DNA of 64,000 nucleotides from Platerodrilus igneus (Eukaryota; Arthropoda; Insecta; Coleoptera; Lycidae), in contig JARFIW010000999.1 of the NCBI GenBank assembly GCA_036346225.1, positions 1,595,001 to 1,659,000 on the forward strand. Reading direction: 5' to 3'. Below the pieces are notes generated by a model. The model had not been told where the DNA came from and did no database searches. It was given only the letters and a program-made list of their open reading frames with translations. The position numbers were made by a program, and so were the translations under genes. Shown in pieces: positions 37,441 to 48,693 of the stretch (positions within the stretch are counted from its first letter, which is position 1; every line of letters begins with the position of its first letter).

Positions 37441-38376
37441 AACCCTAACTAACTAACTAACGAACAAACAAATAAACAACAAACACCAAAACAAAACGAA
37501 AAGTCGCGATCAAGGCGTAAGAATCTAGTCGACGTGATTACCAATCCGCGCAGCCATGCGCGTGAGGTTCAAGGCGCCTGCCCGCTGTACTTGTACGTTA
37601 CAAGGTTACGGATTTTTGCTACCTAGGAAGTCAAATAACGCAAGATGGGAAAACCACAAAAGATATAAAACAAAGATTAGCACAAGGTTATGCTACATTT
37701 AACAAAAAAAAGCAACTACTGTGTTCAAAGACTACAAACATAGAAACAAGGAAAAGATTGCTTAAAACATATGTGTGGAGCACAGAACTATATAGCTATG
37801 AAGCCTGGACTGTAGGAGAAGCGAACAAGAAAAAGGTAGAAGCCTTTTGAAATGTGGTGTTACAAACGTATGATGAAGATACCATGGACAGACAAAGTTA
37901 AGAACAAAGAGGTACTAGGAATGGTAGGGGAAGAAACAACTATATGGAAAACAGTAAAAAATAGGAGAGATAGGATGATAGGCCATATACTAAGACATGA
38001 GGGAATAGTGTGGAATATATTAGAAGCAGAGATGAAAAAAAAAGAGAAGTAGAGGTAGACCTACGTTAGGCTACTGCACACAGATAGTGAAAGATGCAGG
38101 CTGTGACAATTTAAGGGAAATATGTAGGCTAGCTCAGAATAGAAATCAATGGAGGTACGCGTCCAACCAGCCGCAAGATGGAAAAACTAATGACAAAAAT
38201 AATAACTGTACTTAAACATGGTGATTATTATAAACAACTACAGATATGGGTTTTGCAATACTCCCAACTAAGGTTAATTGTGCGAAAGGATTTATTTGAA
38301 AACTATTAATACGGCAAATGTCTAAGTATAGGGGAATCTTTGTCAGCCACAGGCTGCTTAACCTTCTTCACTTACC

Positions 38377-38668
38377 TTAAATTTTGATTTTCCAATGCTC
38401 CACCGGAAGGTACTACATTGACCAGAAAGCAAGTTTTTTTTATCTGGAAAATTATTAATTTTGCTGAACCCTTGCTGTTCCAAGCAAGGTAGGGATCTTT
38501 AACGTGCATGACAACACTCACACACGGAACCTCCATTTTACCTCTCATCAGAACGAGAGTGTTTTTTGTGAAAATGCTCGCCAAACATTTTTCAAACGGA
38601 CTGTGTCGGGATTCGAACCAGGGACCTTGGGCGTAGTAGTCACACATACCACTACGCCACGGAGCCGC
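38377..38668 (-). mobile_element. tRNA-derived SINE, copy 1
   Basis: On the - strand the element starts GCGGCTCCGTGGCGTAGTGG and carries an RNA polymerase III A box (TGGCGTAGTGG) and a B box (GGTTCGAATCC), within a tRNA-like head of about 75 bases. A body of about 200 bp with no coding capacity follows. It lies directly beside copy 2 in the same orientation, separated by a copy of the target sequence. Host-RT partner is unknown; its 3' end does not resemble the RTE tail. Confidence 0.9.
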
Positions 38669-38683
38669 CCCCCATCACATACC

Positions 38684-38977
38684 GTTCATTTACATTTCCA
38701 ATGCTCCACCCGAAGGTACTACATTGGCCAGGAGGCGAGTTTTTTGTTGCCTGGAAATTTGGAATTTTGCCGAACCCTTGCTGTTCCAAGCAAGGTAGGG
38801 ATCTTTAACGTGCGTAACAACACTCACACATGGGACTTCCATTTTACCTCTCATCCGAACGAGGGCTTTTTTTGTGAAAAATGCTCGCCTAACATTTTTC
38901 AAGCGGACCGTGTCGGGATTCGAACCCAGGACCTTGGGCATAGTAGTCACACACATACCACTACGCCACGGAGCCGC
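38684..38977 (-). mobile_element. tRNA-derived SINE, copy 2
   Basis: Closely similar to copy 1. B box GGGTTCGAATCCC and A box TGGCGTAGTGG are both intact on the - strand. The target-like 9-mer TCACATACC follows it at 38984-38992, TCACATACC also lies between the two copies (38675-38683) and TCACTTACC precedes copy 1 (38368-38376). The best reading is two successive insertions at one site in RTE copy D. Confidence 0.9.
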
Positions 38978-39869
38978 CTCTCATCACATACCACTGATTC
39001 TCATTCATATAATTAGAAAACAATAGAAGAAAATCGTGCTGTATATAGGCTGTTGTGAGAATTGCAGGGTCCTGTGTAGGCTAGCTCAGAACATAAATAA
39101 GCTGAGGTACAAGCCCAACCAGTTTGCCAATGCCAAAAAGATAAGTGCTCAAATCTGATGATTATGATAAATAACTACAGGTGTTGGTTGTGAAATATTT
39201 TCAGCTAATGTTGATTGTGCAAAAGGATAAATTGGAAAAACTATTAATTCGACAAAGGTTCAGGTGTAGGTGAACTTGGCAGCCAAAAGCTGCTTACCTC
39301 TCTTCACATACCACTAAATATCGCGGAAATAGGGTATATAATTGTAAAACAATATAAGGTGACCGAACTTGCATCAAACAAGAAAGAACAGCAGCTATGT
39401 TCAAAGACAACGAACATAGATATAAGATGAAAACTGGTAAAAGCATAGTGTGGAGCACAGCACAGCACATCAATAAAATAGGGGTAGTAGGAAAAGCAGA
39501 CAGAAAAAGATAGAAGCATTCTTGCATGTTGTGCTTCAGATGCATGAGGAGGGTAGCATGGTCAGACAAAGTTAATAACAAATAGTTTGTAGAAATAGTA
39601 GAGGAATAAAGATATTTGTGGAAAATGAAAAAATAGGAGAAATAGAAGGACAGGATACGTTCTAAGGAATTTTTGGGGAAAAGTACGAGATATACTACAA
39701 TCAGAGATAGGAAAAGGGAGGTAGAGGTAAACCGAAATCAGACTTTCACACACAGATAGTGATAGATGCAGACTGTGCAAATTTTAGGGAAATGTGTAGG
39801 TTGGTTCAGACTAGGAAACAATGAGGTTACACGTCCAACCAGTTCTAAGACTGAAGACCTAATGACGAT

Positions 39870-42775
39870 GATTTCTGACAGTATGTATATGGGCAATTTT
39901 TGTAAAAAGCTATAATAACTTTAGAACCGCAAAATAAATTCAATAGTGCGCCTTCAATTATTCAATTTAACACCATTTCGGCAATTACTAAATTCTTCTT
40001 ACTGACAAAGGAATAGATTTTTACTGCTCAGAATTTAATATGCAGTGTAACATGCCTTTTTGCCTATATTTCAGCATGTTACATTTGTGCTTGGCACCAT
40101 TAACATATAAATGCTTATATCTACATTTAAATATAAAATTACTCTCTTTATTATATAATATATTTTCTATAAGAATTTATCTCGCACAATCCTGGATTAT
40201 TAGTTTTAATCCACAAGTTACTAATTTGTTACATAGTATAAATAATTATATCTATATGAAATTTTCTATTGGTTATTTCTAAAGTGTTTTATTCCAAAAG
40301 CACAACTGGTGTGGTTCTAATTTCTGTATTATTGAGAATACTCGCTAGAGATCGTCCATCCCGAAGATGGCCCAAAATAATTTATTTGAAGTGTCAAATT
40401 TTCATTTCTCTTTTGATATCTGATTGCTTATCTGGCACTGTTGGCCATTTTTGATTTGAACTTTTACCTTGCCTCATGTGCTTACCTGATGTTTAGTATG
40501 AAAGATAAAGAAGTTATTTATTTGTTTAACCCATCAAAAAATTATACAGATGGGTGCTTCGGTTACCTATGTTCCGATTATCTGTGTTTTGGTTACCAAT
40601 GCTACGGCGACGTGTTTCCTTCATTCAGATTTGTACATGGAAAAGTTGCTTGTGCAATTCGCATAACCAGATGATATAAAATAAATACTCTCATCAACAA
40701 AATTTTATATTTTGTTTCTGTCTACTTTACATATTGCCGCTCAGTTATTATCTTATTGAAAAATATCTACAGGTTTAATTTATGGAACAGAAGTCTGTTA
40801 AAGACAACATTTGAAGTCGACCACGTGCTGTTTTGTACCTACACTAGAAGATCCATCAATGCAGGTTGTCGCAGTTTCCTGGATATGAAGGATTCCTATA
40901 AATTAAGTAACTTAGTGTTAGTTTCAGTTACTGATACTACAAGTATGAGATTAAAACTTTTACCTTATCATTTTTCTGTTAAAATAAAGAGGCCTAACCT
41001 CTATTTAAATTTGTCTTTGTCACTACAAATATTTTGTTTTGATTATTAATTACCTTTTACTTATCTTAAATGATTTCAAATATAATTCTCTAATACATAA
41101 CCTAAAAATATGTAAACATTCGGATCTTCATAAAGCTTCTTATGGTAAAAAAAGGTTTATTACTTGAACTTTCATTTCATGTGCATTTGTTACATGACAT
41201 TATTACAATTATGATCCCTTTTTGATTACTCTCGAATTAAGTTAAATTTTGAGTTTTTAAACAGAGATTATTTATTTTGATTTCTCTATGGAAATTTTCT
41301 CGTGTACATTTATTAAATATATGAATTATATCATGTTAAAATATATAGTGATGTCTACAATGTTAATGACACAAGCGTATATCTTATATATGCCTTTGAA
41401 ATTGTAATAACTGAAAATTAATATACAAATTTAGTCAAATTTCTCTTATCGTGTTTTAACTTTTGTTTCTCTAAGTTATTTTACAGTTATGTAAACAAGT
41501 GTCTTGATATTTAAATTTTAACTCAGATATTCTCTAAACATTCCTCTTACCCTGTGATTTCAAGTCTCATGCAGCCTCCGCAACCTTAAAGGTCGATGCA
41601 AGCTGTGCCGAAGTATTTCTTATACATCGTCGTGCAATTACTCTTTTATATCATCGAGAAAAGAGTAAGGTGCAGCAGTACGCCACAAACAACCCAGTGT
41701 AACTATAAAGGCTTTATTGAACAAAATCGTTACGCTGACAAGAATCGAACCTTTAATCTTCTGCAACGATCAAACTTTCTACGTGTAACCTATTTGTCTG
41801 AATCTTGCAACTCGCTACACTCGTATTAGAATTCAACTAAAATCGTTAAATTATACATAGCGTAAAAATTAGCAAAAAAGTGAGCCTTATAAAGCTCTCA
41901 AAAACATAAAATGTACCGACAAGAGATTACAGTGAAAGGATTTATCATAATTACATCAGATTATTTCAAATGAAGTCGGAATCAAACATTAGGTTATTTT
42001 TATGACCGGATTAAATCCTAATCTCTAGTTCAACATTATCATATGTCAATTATTGCAGATAAAAAAGCAACTCGTGCATGATATTCCTGTGATTAAGCTC
42101 GAAAAACATCATATTTGAAATCAACTGTGAATATTTACATAACGTGTATCCAGTTATTAATTTTTATAGAAATAGTCGTGTATCATAACGTGTAGTAAGT
42201 TTGCATATGTTTTATGAAATCAAAAGAATAATTTAATAGAAAAATAGGATTGATTATAAGTAAGGAATTAGGTTTTCAGGGCACTCATTTAAAGCGACTG
42301 ATAGTGAGATTTGAAGTATTCAATTGATCTAACCTAAATTGTCAGTTTGCTACTGTAAAAAAGGAATCTTTATAAGGTCTTCTGCAAACAAAAATGACCC
42401 TTATGACAAAATCCATATGTAAGACAAAACGTGATCCGTATGAAATTTTACATGTAATTTTCTCCATATGGACTATAAGTGAGTGCATGAGCTTGACTGT
42501 CTCACTAACCTGAGGACATTTTATTAACTTACTCTTTAATACGCTACTGATGGCACAGCTTAATATAATCGCACACTTAGTTACCAACATTGAACGGTGG
42601 TATCACCTTAATATTATTATGTAGAACTAAATCATTGGAAAATAAAAAAACAACTACAAGGAGATTTGAACCAGTGGGAATCCACAGGGAAAACCATAGT
42701 ACATTCAATAACCTACAGGTCTATTTAGATTACATAAACACTATATGTATTTGAATGTATAACTACCATGTAATG
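39870..42775. other. Unassigned AT-rich DNA
   Basis: Several open frames of 60-97 codons occur (for example 40040-40282, 40756-41049, 41596-41829), but none carries a recognisable domain and codon composition follows the AT-rich background. Two tRNA-like B-box sequences on the - strand (near 41740 and 42675) lack a convincing cloverleaf. Confidence 0.45.
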
Positions 42776-43300
42776 AGTGACACGAGTTATGTATCCCCCA
42801 ATCTATATATTATGTATAATAAAATAGAATTTAATAGGAATTATTAGAAAATGTTAAAGAAACTTAAGTATATGCAACAATGTAAATTCTAGGTTAAACC
42901 AGAGAGGTTATTGAAGGTTGACAAACAAGTTGTAATTACGGATGCAATACATTGTATTCCAGATAGTAAGTGATGCTGCAGGTGTAGGTCACAGACGGTT
43001 AAGAAACCGCGAATACTTAGAAATTAAGATTGTTACATTGTATAATGAATAGAGTTAGGAAATAATCAGACGAGAACTGCAAGTTTCCACAGACACGCAA
43101 AGGGCAGGGACAACATAAATACCCCGAGAGCCCCAAGCCCATCAGTCAGTCTTGAGTATTTCAGTTTTAACATTGCCGTTTGCTTAAGATACTCACCCTT
43201 ATTAAACTCCAATTATTATTAATTTTCGACTTAGAGTATTTTAAATCAGTTTGTCAAAATTCAATTGTAATTTCTGTTTAAACAAATAAATTCTTACAAT
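42776..43300 (+). repeat. Putative 5' LTR of a Ty3/gypsy element
   Basis: A 525-bp stretch beginning AGTGACAC and ending CTTACAAT. It holds a TATA-like ATAAATACCCC at 43115 and, 25-30 bases downstream, an initiator-like TCAGTCAGT. It precedes a leader with tandem repeats and a gypsy gag relic, which is the place a 5' LTR should be. From memory, AGTGAC is the start of some errantivirus LTRs. No 3' LTR was found, so the boundaries are unproven. Confidence 0.45.
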
Positions 43301-43452
43301 ATGTTTTGAAAGAAGTTTTTAAAAACACAACTCCCAAGGCCCGAAACGTAATTGGTGCAGTCGTACGGATCCAGAAAGGCACTACGAATCCAAAAATCGG
43401 AGAACTGGTGACGAAGAATTTCAATTCACAATCTGGAAAAACCCAAACAAAG

Positions 43453-43580
43453 TTGGACGAGGTACAAGAATTGACCGAACCCAATCAAACAAATTTGGAC
43501 GAGGTACAAAAATCGACCAAGCCCAAAGAAACAAAACATGGACGAAGTACAAAAATCGACCAAGCCCACATCCAGAAAAC
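43453..43580 (+). repeat. Three 42-43-bp tandem repeats in the gypsy leader
   Basis: Three consecutive units start TTGGACGAGGTACAA, TTGGACGAGGTACAA and ATGGACGAAGTACAA at 43453, 43495 and 43538. Each continues with R-A-T-Y-G-A-C-C-R-A-R-CCCA. An open frame of 97 codons (43306-43599) runs across them and translates as a lysine- and glutamine-rich repeat (LDEVQ-KSTKP). Whether it is translated is unknown. Confidence 0.8.
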
Positions 43581-44462
43581 AAAAGAAAAACGACGATAAA
43601 AATTATGTAAGTTTATTTTCCTAAACTAATTTATTCTTTTTACAAATTTATTGATATTAGCTAGTAAAAGAAATTTTTTATTATTATTTTATGTATGTAC
43701 AAATTTTAATTATTATTATTGCAATTTATGCCATTTAATGAAAATAATTTACTTATCTATTAACAAAAATTATTTTCAAATACGAAAAATTATTTTTAAA
43801 GCAAGAGGATTAATTTTAAACAAGACAATCAAAAAAACGCATGTATATACGTAATTAGTAGTACAATTATTACGAATTTTTATTAAAATACGAAACAAAA
43901 CGAATTCAATTCAATAAAGTCTGAAACAAAAATAGAACGCAATTGACTGAAATCTTGCAATTCTATAATTAAAAATTCAAGGTAACTAAACAATACAATT
44001 GAAAGATGGCATTCTTATGCACTTATCAATTGCAACATCTACGGAGACAAGATAATTAAAGCAGACTCAATTAATCAGCAGGGCAGAAATAAAATAAAAT
44101 CATAACTAGCTCAACAAAACGTACAAAGTACAACGCAATTATTCCAATAAATTATTAATCTACATAAAAACCTTTCAGAAAATTAAAACCCGCAACGAAG
44201 AACACATCCGCAAAGTATAAAAATAAACAAATTCAAGGCTACAGCAATTAACCAGACATTACCAGCACAAACCCCGCAATTTAGTTATAACACCGTATAA
44301 CTACGTATAGAAATAAGTAAAGCGATTCTTTAAATAACCCAACATAATCTAAACCGAAAATTAACAAACCAAACTAAAAAGTAACAATACAAATTGTAAA
44401 ATAAATCTCAATTTTTACAAAAACTTGATATTAATTAAAAGCGAAAGCAACCCTTAACAATC

Positions 44463-45420
44463 ATGAGTTCAGATATGAAAATTTACCTCGAAAGTATACC
44501 CCAACTCAAAGTAGATCAAGCCCTTTTGTAAATTTCATTACCGCGTGCGAAATGTTTTTGAAAACTTTTTAGAAACCAAGAGGTAACAAACGAAATATTC
44601 TACTTTTACGCCTGTAACTGACCGGACGGGCACTAACGGTAATAGCCAGCCGAGAAAATTTAGAACAGTGAGAAGATTTTAAACGCATATTAATAGCACA
44701 TTTTGGCGACCACCGCAACATCAAATGTCTTATCCGCGACCTAATAAACTTAAGAATGGAAGTAACCAATCCCCGTATCCATTCGGAATGAAATGTCAAG
44801 ACTTAAGAAGTTTAATTCTAACAAAATTAAAAATCGAAGAACCCGACTAAAATATCCGCCTACTAAAGACAAAAGTGCATCACGAAATAGCAGTGAACAC
44901 CTACATAAACGCATTACCAGAACGACTATCAGATAAAATAAGATTCTAACATCCCCAAAATCTAGAAGAAGCAATGAATATGAGATCATAGAAGAAGGAA
45001 ACGTAATGTATTATCGAGGCAGACTATATAACCTCAACGCGAATACAAGTAATTCACCAATAAAAACCATACAAACCGCAAGACAAACATCCACTCAACC
45101 AAAATTCACACCATCTAATGCACAAATAAACCAACCACAAAGTAATAACTCAAATTTTAATAACGCAAATATTAATAATCAATTCAAACAATTTCCAAGA
45201 CCAGCGTTCAACTCAAATTTTACAAAGTCCACATTCACACCAAGTTTCAACCAAAATATGAACCAATAAAGACCAGCATTTAGCGCAAACTTTATTAGAA
45301 ATACACCGACGATAAATAATAATAATGACCCTAACAATTATTATAAACCAACCCCTATGGATACCTCATCTGGTAACACCAGACAAAACACTAAAATATC
45401 GCAAATCCGACAAAGCCATG
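44463..45420 (+). pseudogene. Ty3/gypsy gag relic 2
   Basis: Begins ATGAGTTCAGATATG and is readable as gag only by changing frame several times. Recognisable blocks include FITACEMFLKTF, the segment around 44700 reading HRNIKCLIRDL-like sequence, ILTKLKIEEPD, HEIAVNTYINALPERLSDKI, EEGNVMYYRGRLYNLN and, near the end, an Asn/Gln-rich tail with PTPMDTSSGNTR. These are typical of errantivirus-like gag in insects. Many in-frame stops are present. The relic stops where an RTE fragment begins (about 45425), so pol is absent. Confidence 0.75.
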
Positions 45421-45424
45421 ACCA

Positions 45425-45705
45425 AAAATGGAGTTAGAACACACCCCTGTCTCACCCCTTTCCTAATGTTTACTTCTCTACGTTCCTGGTCTAATTCTAT
45501 TACTGCTGTTTGCTCTTTGTATAAACTATGTACTATTCGTCTATCCCTGTAACTCATTCCAATCTTTTTAAGTACTTTAAACATTTTTCTCCATTTTACA
45601 CTGTCGAATGCTTTTTCTAGATCTACAAACCCTATATACACGTTTTCCCCTTTTTCCATTGTTTTCTCCATTATCACTCTCAGAGCTAAAATAGCCACCC
45701 GTGTT
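45425..45705 (-). mobile_element. RTE-clade retrotransposon internal fragment
   Basis: On the - strand this encodes RVIMEKTMEKGENVYIGFVD, LEKAFDSVKWRKMF, KKIGMSYRDRRIVHSLYKEQ and VNIRKGVRQGCVLTPFL. It corresponds to residues of about 614-703 of the RTE1 protein (RT motif A through part of motif B). Both ends are abrupt, and neither the 5' nor the 3' end of the element is present, which is unusual for target-primed insertion. Confidence 0.9.
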
Positions 45706-46621
45706 TCTTTGTTTTGTATATGTAAAGAAAAATTCTAGTGAAACACGCACCACAAAATAAAACTCATTTTAATAAAAAAAATCTTATCTTTCACAAAATG
45801 AATACGACCATCTCAACTTTTTTGAAATATTACGTCTAAGAAACGTTAATTTCTATTACCAAGAATAGCCGTTTACAGATCAGATCAACAAGTTTTCGAG
45901 AAGTTTAATTGATCAGTTATTGTTTAAGAAGGTTACTTATTTTTTTCAACAGCTAAACTATTATTTGCATCTTGTAGTAGGTTTATATTCCACTGGCAAG
46001 AGACGTCACTCTATAGGAATCAAAGTTCGCAATTTTGCGGAGAAAAGTAGTGGAATTATAGCTATTCGACAAATATCCAGTATAGAAACGGCACTGACAT
46101 TAATTATATCATTATTTGAAAAATGGTGTACATATTGTGGACAATTGAGTCGTTTCTCATAAGGTATCTCAACAGCTGACAACCCCCTGGATTTAGTGTA
46201 ATAAATGGTATATATTTATAGAACCGTACTCAGGGTTTAAGCTCTTAGAGAAGAGGGTCAACCTTACATCATTATTCTATTCCCAAAATGAATGCTTTGT
46301 TCACTTTAAAAGAAAATTGTATAGTAGGAAGATACAAAACCGTTCTCCATCAAGCACTTGAGCAGTATTATGGATTTACTTACATATAGTGAGAAGTAAG
46401 TGAATTAAGAGGAGAATTTAACAAGGTATGTGATAGTCTTAAATGCTAACCGTAGTGATCCGTCGCAATACTGAAATTGTTCTATTTCAGATCAACCATT
46501 GTTAAAAAGAAAGTTCGAAGGCCTAAATGATCATTTCATATCGAGATAGTAATCGAAGGTTGTAGTTAAACGAACCTCCAATTGAGATACCGAGACTGAC
46601 AAATCAATTGTGAAGATGGAC
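45706..46621. other. Unassigned DNA
   Basis: No recognisable motif. An 80-codon + frame (45920-46162) has no known domain. Confidence 0.45.
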
Positions 46622-46995
46622 AACTGCGTTTGTACCATAACTTCTTTTTATGTCATTATAGAATCCCATTTTTAAATGTAAATTATAAAACTCTATTTTA
46701 CTGACCAGGAATCAATGTTCAATATAAAGATGAAATTAATTTATTGGGATATTTTTGGTCATGAATAAAACAACTGTCAAATAATCTTTAAGATCTGAAT
46801 AATGATCGAAACATCAAGTTAAAAACGAAAGATTATTTGACAGTTGTTTTATTCATGACCAAAAATATCCCAATAAATTAATTTCATCTTTATATTAAAC
46901 ATTGATTCCTGGTCAGTAAAATAGAGTTTTATAATTTACATTTAAAAATGGGATTCTATAATGACATAAAAAGAAGTTATGGTACAAACGCAGTT
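46622..46995. repeat. Near-perfect palindrome at the PLE B 5' end
   Basis: Arms 46622-46789 and 46828-46995 are reverse complements over about 168 bp, with only isolated mismatches, separated by a 38-bp loop. The right arm enters the PLE coding start (ATG at 46948). The loop and first part of the right arm (46788-46860) are repeated directly at the element's 3' end. The loop holds CTGAATAATGATCGAAACAT, which resembles a damaged hammerhead core. Confidence 0.92.
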
Positions 46996-47361
46996 CAGAA
47001 ACTAAAGACTTGGGCACACAATACTAAAAAAGCAGCAAAACTAAGTAACAGAAGAATATTCTTAGAAAAATGTCGAAGAGAAAGAGTTCTTCCCACTCAC
47101 ATAACATCGTCCAACCATCAAGCATTACATCTCTTGAAAAACAACAGTGAATGGATGACTAATAAAATCAATCGAAAATTTCACAATTTTGATATAACTA
47201 TACTTAATTTCAAAATCAAAATTACATATATCAAACTGAATTCATTAAACATTTCCACCAGTATATTAAAGGATTACCTCAAAGAATCCTTACCTCCACA
47301 TATATTACATGAATTTTCTATTTATCAAAACGTATCCTTCAAAAAAATCTTTATACAAAAT
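46948..47361 (+). pseudogene. PLE B N-terminal ORF segment
   Basis: From the ATG at 46948 an open frame encodes a basic, helical region (KRSYGTNAVQKLKTWAHNTK, LEKCRRERVLPTHITSS, LYQ-less C-terminus) up to KIFIQN, where RTE2 is inserted. The apparent run of six histidines after this point is the reading of the CAT-repeat tail of RTE2 and is not PLE sequence. The segment is the usual unannotated N-terminal part of a PLE polyprotein; its function is not known. Confidence 0.75.
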
Positions 47362-48685
47362 CATCATCATCATCATCATATTGTTTTCGACCTTACTTAA
47401 GGTCGGTTTGACGCAGCTCTAACTTCTTTTCTAATCTGTGCTAATCTAAAAAGTTCTACATACCCTTCACAACCTAAATTTCTAATAATTTGACTAATAT
47501 AGTTTGGTCTAGGTCTTCCTATATCCTTCTATCTTTTTCCTATCCACCTGGCTCTACATAGATATTAGCAACCTGATGGTTGTTAAAGAACTCTAACATG
47601 TTTACATGTTTACCATTTATAAGGAAATGAAATATAACCTTCAAAAAGGAAAAATGTTAAAATATATGTTATGGTAAGGCTTAAGCAACGAAACGCTACC
47701 CACATGCCAGACCGCTACCTAATTGTGAGTTATGTCATGGTGACATTTAGTTAACTGATTTTTATTTTTTTTTGTTTTGTTTTCGAACTTACTCAAAATC
47801 GGTTTGACGCAGCTCTAAATTCTTTTCTATTCTGAGCTAGTCTAAAAAGGTCTACATACCCTTCACAACCTAAATCTCTAATAATTTGACTAATATAGCT
47901 TTGTCTAGGCCTTCCTACTCTATTTTTATTTGGTAGTCTATAATCTAAGACTTTACTAAATAGTCCCTCATGTCTTAACTGGTGCCCTATCATTCTATCT
48001 CTCCTGACCTTCAATTGTTTCCACATACAGGGATCCTCACCTATCCTTCTATAAACTTCCTCGTTTGTTACTCTAACTGTCCAACTAATCTTTAACATTC
48101 TCCTATAACACCAAGTTTCAAAAGCTTCTATCTTTTTCTTATCTACTTCTTTAATTGTCCAAGTCTCATTACCGTATAGTAGAACGCTCCATACGTACGA
48201 CTTTAAGAAACTTTTTCTATTATCTAAACTAATACTATTAGCTATTAGTAAGTTTTTCTTTTTTAAAAACATTTTTCTAGCTTGAGCTATTCTAGCTACT
48301 ATATCCCTTCTGCTACGTCCATCCTTTGTAATTATACTACCTAAATAGCAAAATTCATCTACCTTCTCTAACTCGGTATTGCCTATTTTTAATTTTGGTT
48401 TAGAACTAGGCTGTAACTCACTTGTCATTATCTTTGTCTTTACTGAGTTAATTCCCATACTGTAGTTACTATGTAGTATCTCGTCTAAAATATTTAAAAA
48501 CTCTCCTAACTCTTTTCTAGACTCTGCTATAATGGCTATATCATCTGCAAAACGTAACATGTCTATTTTCTGTCCCTGTACACTAATACCTATCTCTTTT
48601 CTCTCTCTGGCTAAGTTTAAAGCTTCCTCAATATAAACATTAAAAATCAAGGGAGACAGTATACAAACCTGTCTAACACCATTTC
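47362..48685 (-). mobile_element. RTE-clade retrotransposon RTE2 (5'-truncated)
   Basis: A 1,324-bp insertion on the - strand, flanked by an 8-bp target-site duplication TACAAAAT (47354-47361 and 48686-48693). It ends in a CAT/ATG trinucleotide tail at 47362-47379. It is a different subfamily from RTE1. As in RTE1, a copy of the ORF end is repeated in the 3' UTR (47391-47522 resembles 47786-47920). Confidence 0.93.
47793..48685 (-). pseudogene. RTE2 reverse transcriptase C-terminal half
   Basis: An uninterrupted frame starts within the RQG block (NGVRQVCILSPLIFNVYIEE; the usual QGC reads QVC). It continues through IDMLRFADDIAIIAESRKEL (catalytic FADD), FCYLGSIITKDGRSRRDI and the RTE C-terminal region (GNETWTIKEVDKKKIEAFET, CYRRMLKISW, RRDRMIGHQLRHEGL, RVGRPRQSYISQIIRDLGCE), to a natural stop at 47793. 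The endonuclease and first half of the RT are missing through 5' truncation. The frame has no internal stop, so the insertion is probably not very old. It cannot be autonomous. Confidence 0.93.
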
Positions 48686-48693
48686 TACAAAAT

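Larger units (their letters stand above)
37596..39869 (+). mobile_element. RTE-clade retrotransposon, 5'-truncated copy D (contains two SINEs)
   Basis: Starts at the same internal point as copy C, with a reading equivalent to YLGSQITQDGKTTKDIKQRLAQ. It retains a 66-residue stretch (37852-38052) matching the C-terminal RTE region (MWCYKRMMKIPWTDKVKN, RRDRMIGHILRHEG). Its 3' UTR is interrupted at 38376-38984 by two SINEs and resumes at 38993 with the duplicated ORF-end segments. It ends near CCTAATGACGATGAT at about 39869. All coding parts are broken. Confidence 0.88.

Noticed and set aside
37441..37465. CCCTAACTAACTAAC run suggestive of telomere repeats
   Set aside because: The unit is CTAA, not the insect telomeric CCTAA; it fits an R1-type 3' tail or a simple repeat.
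38590..38970. Two possible tRNA genes on the - strand with good A and B boxes
   Set aside because: The tRNA-like heads are followed by a shared body of about 200 bp and occur in a repeated, dispersed unit, so they are SINE promoters, not tRNA genes.
41735..41800. tRNA-like B box (GGTTCGATTC) on the - strand; a similar one near 42675
   Set aside because: No convincing acceptor, D or anticodon stems could be drawn by eye.
47360..47400. Six-histidine run at the end of the PLE N-terminal frame
   Set aside because: It is the CAT-repeat tail of the RTE2 insertion read in the PLE frame; the PLE sequence ends at the TACAAAAT duplication.
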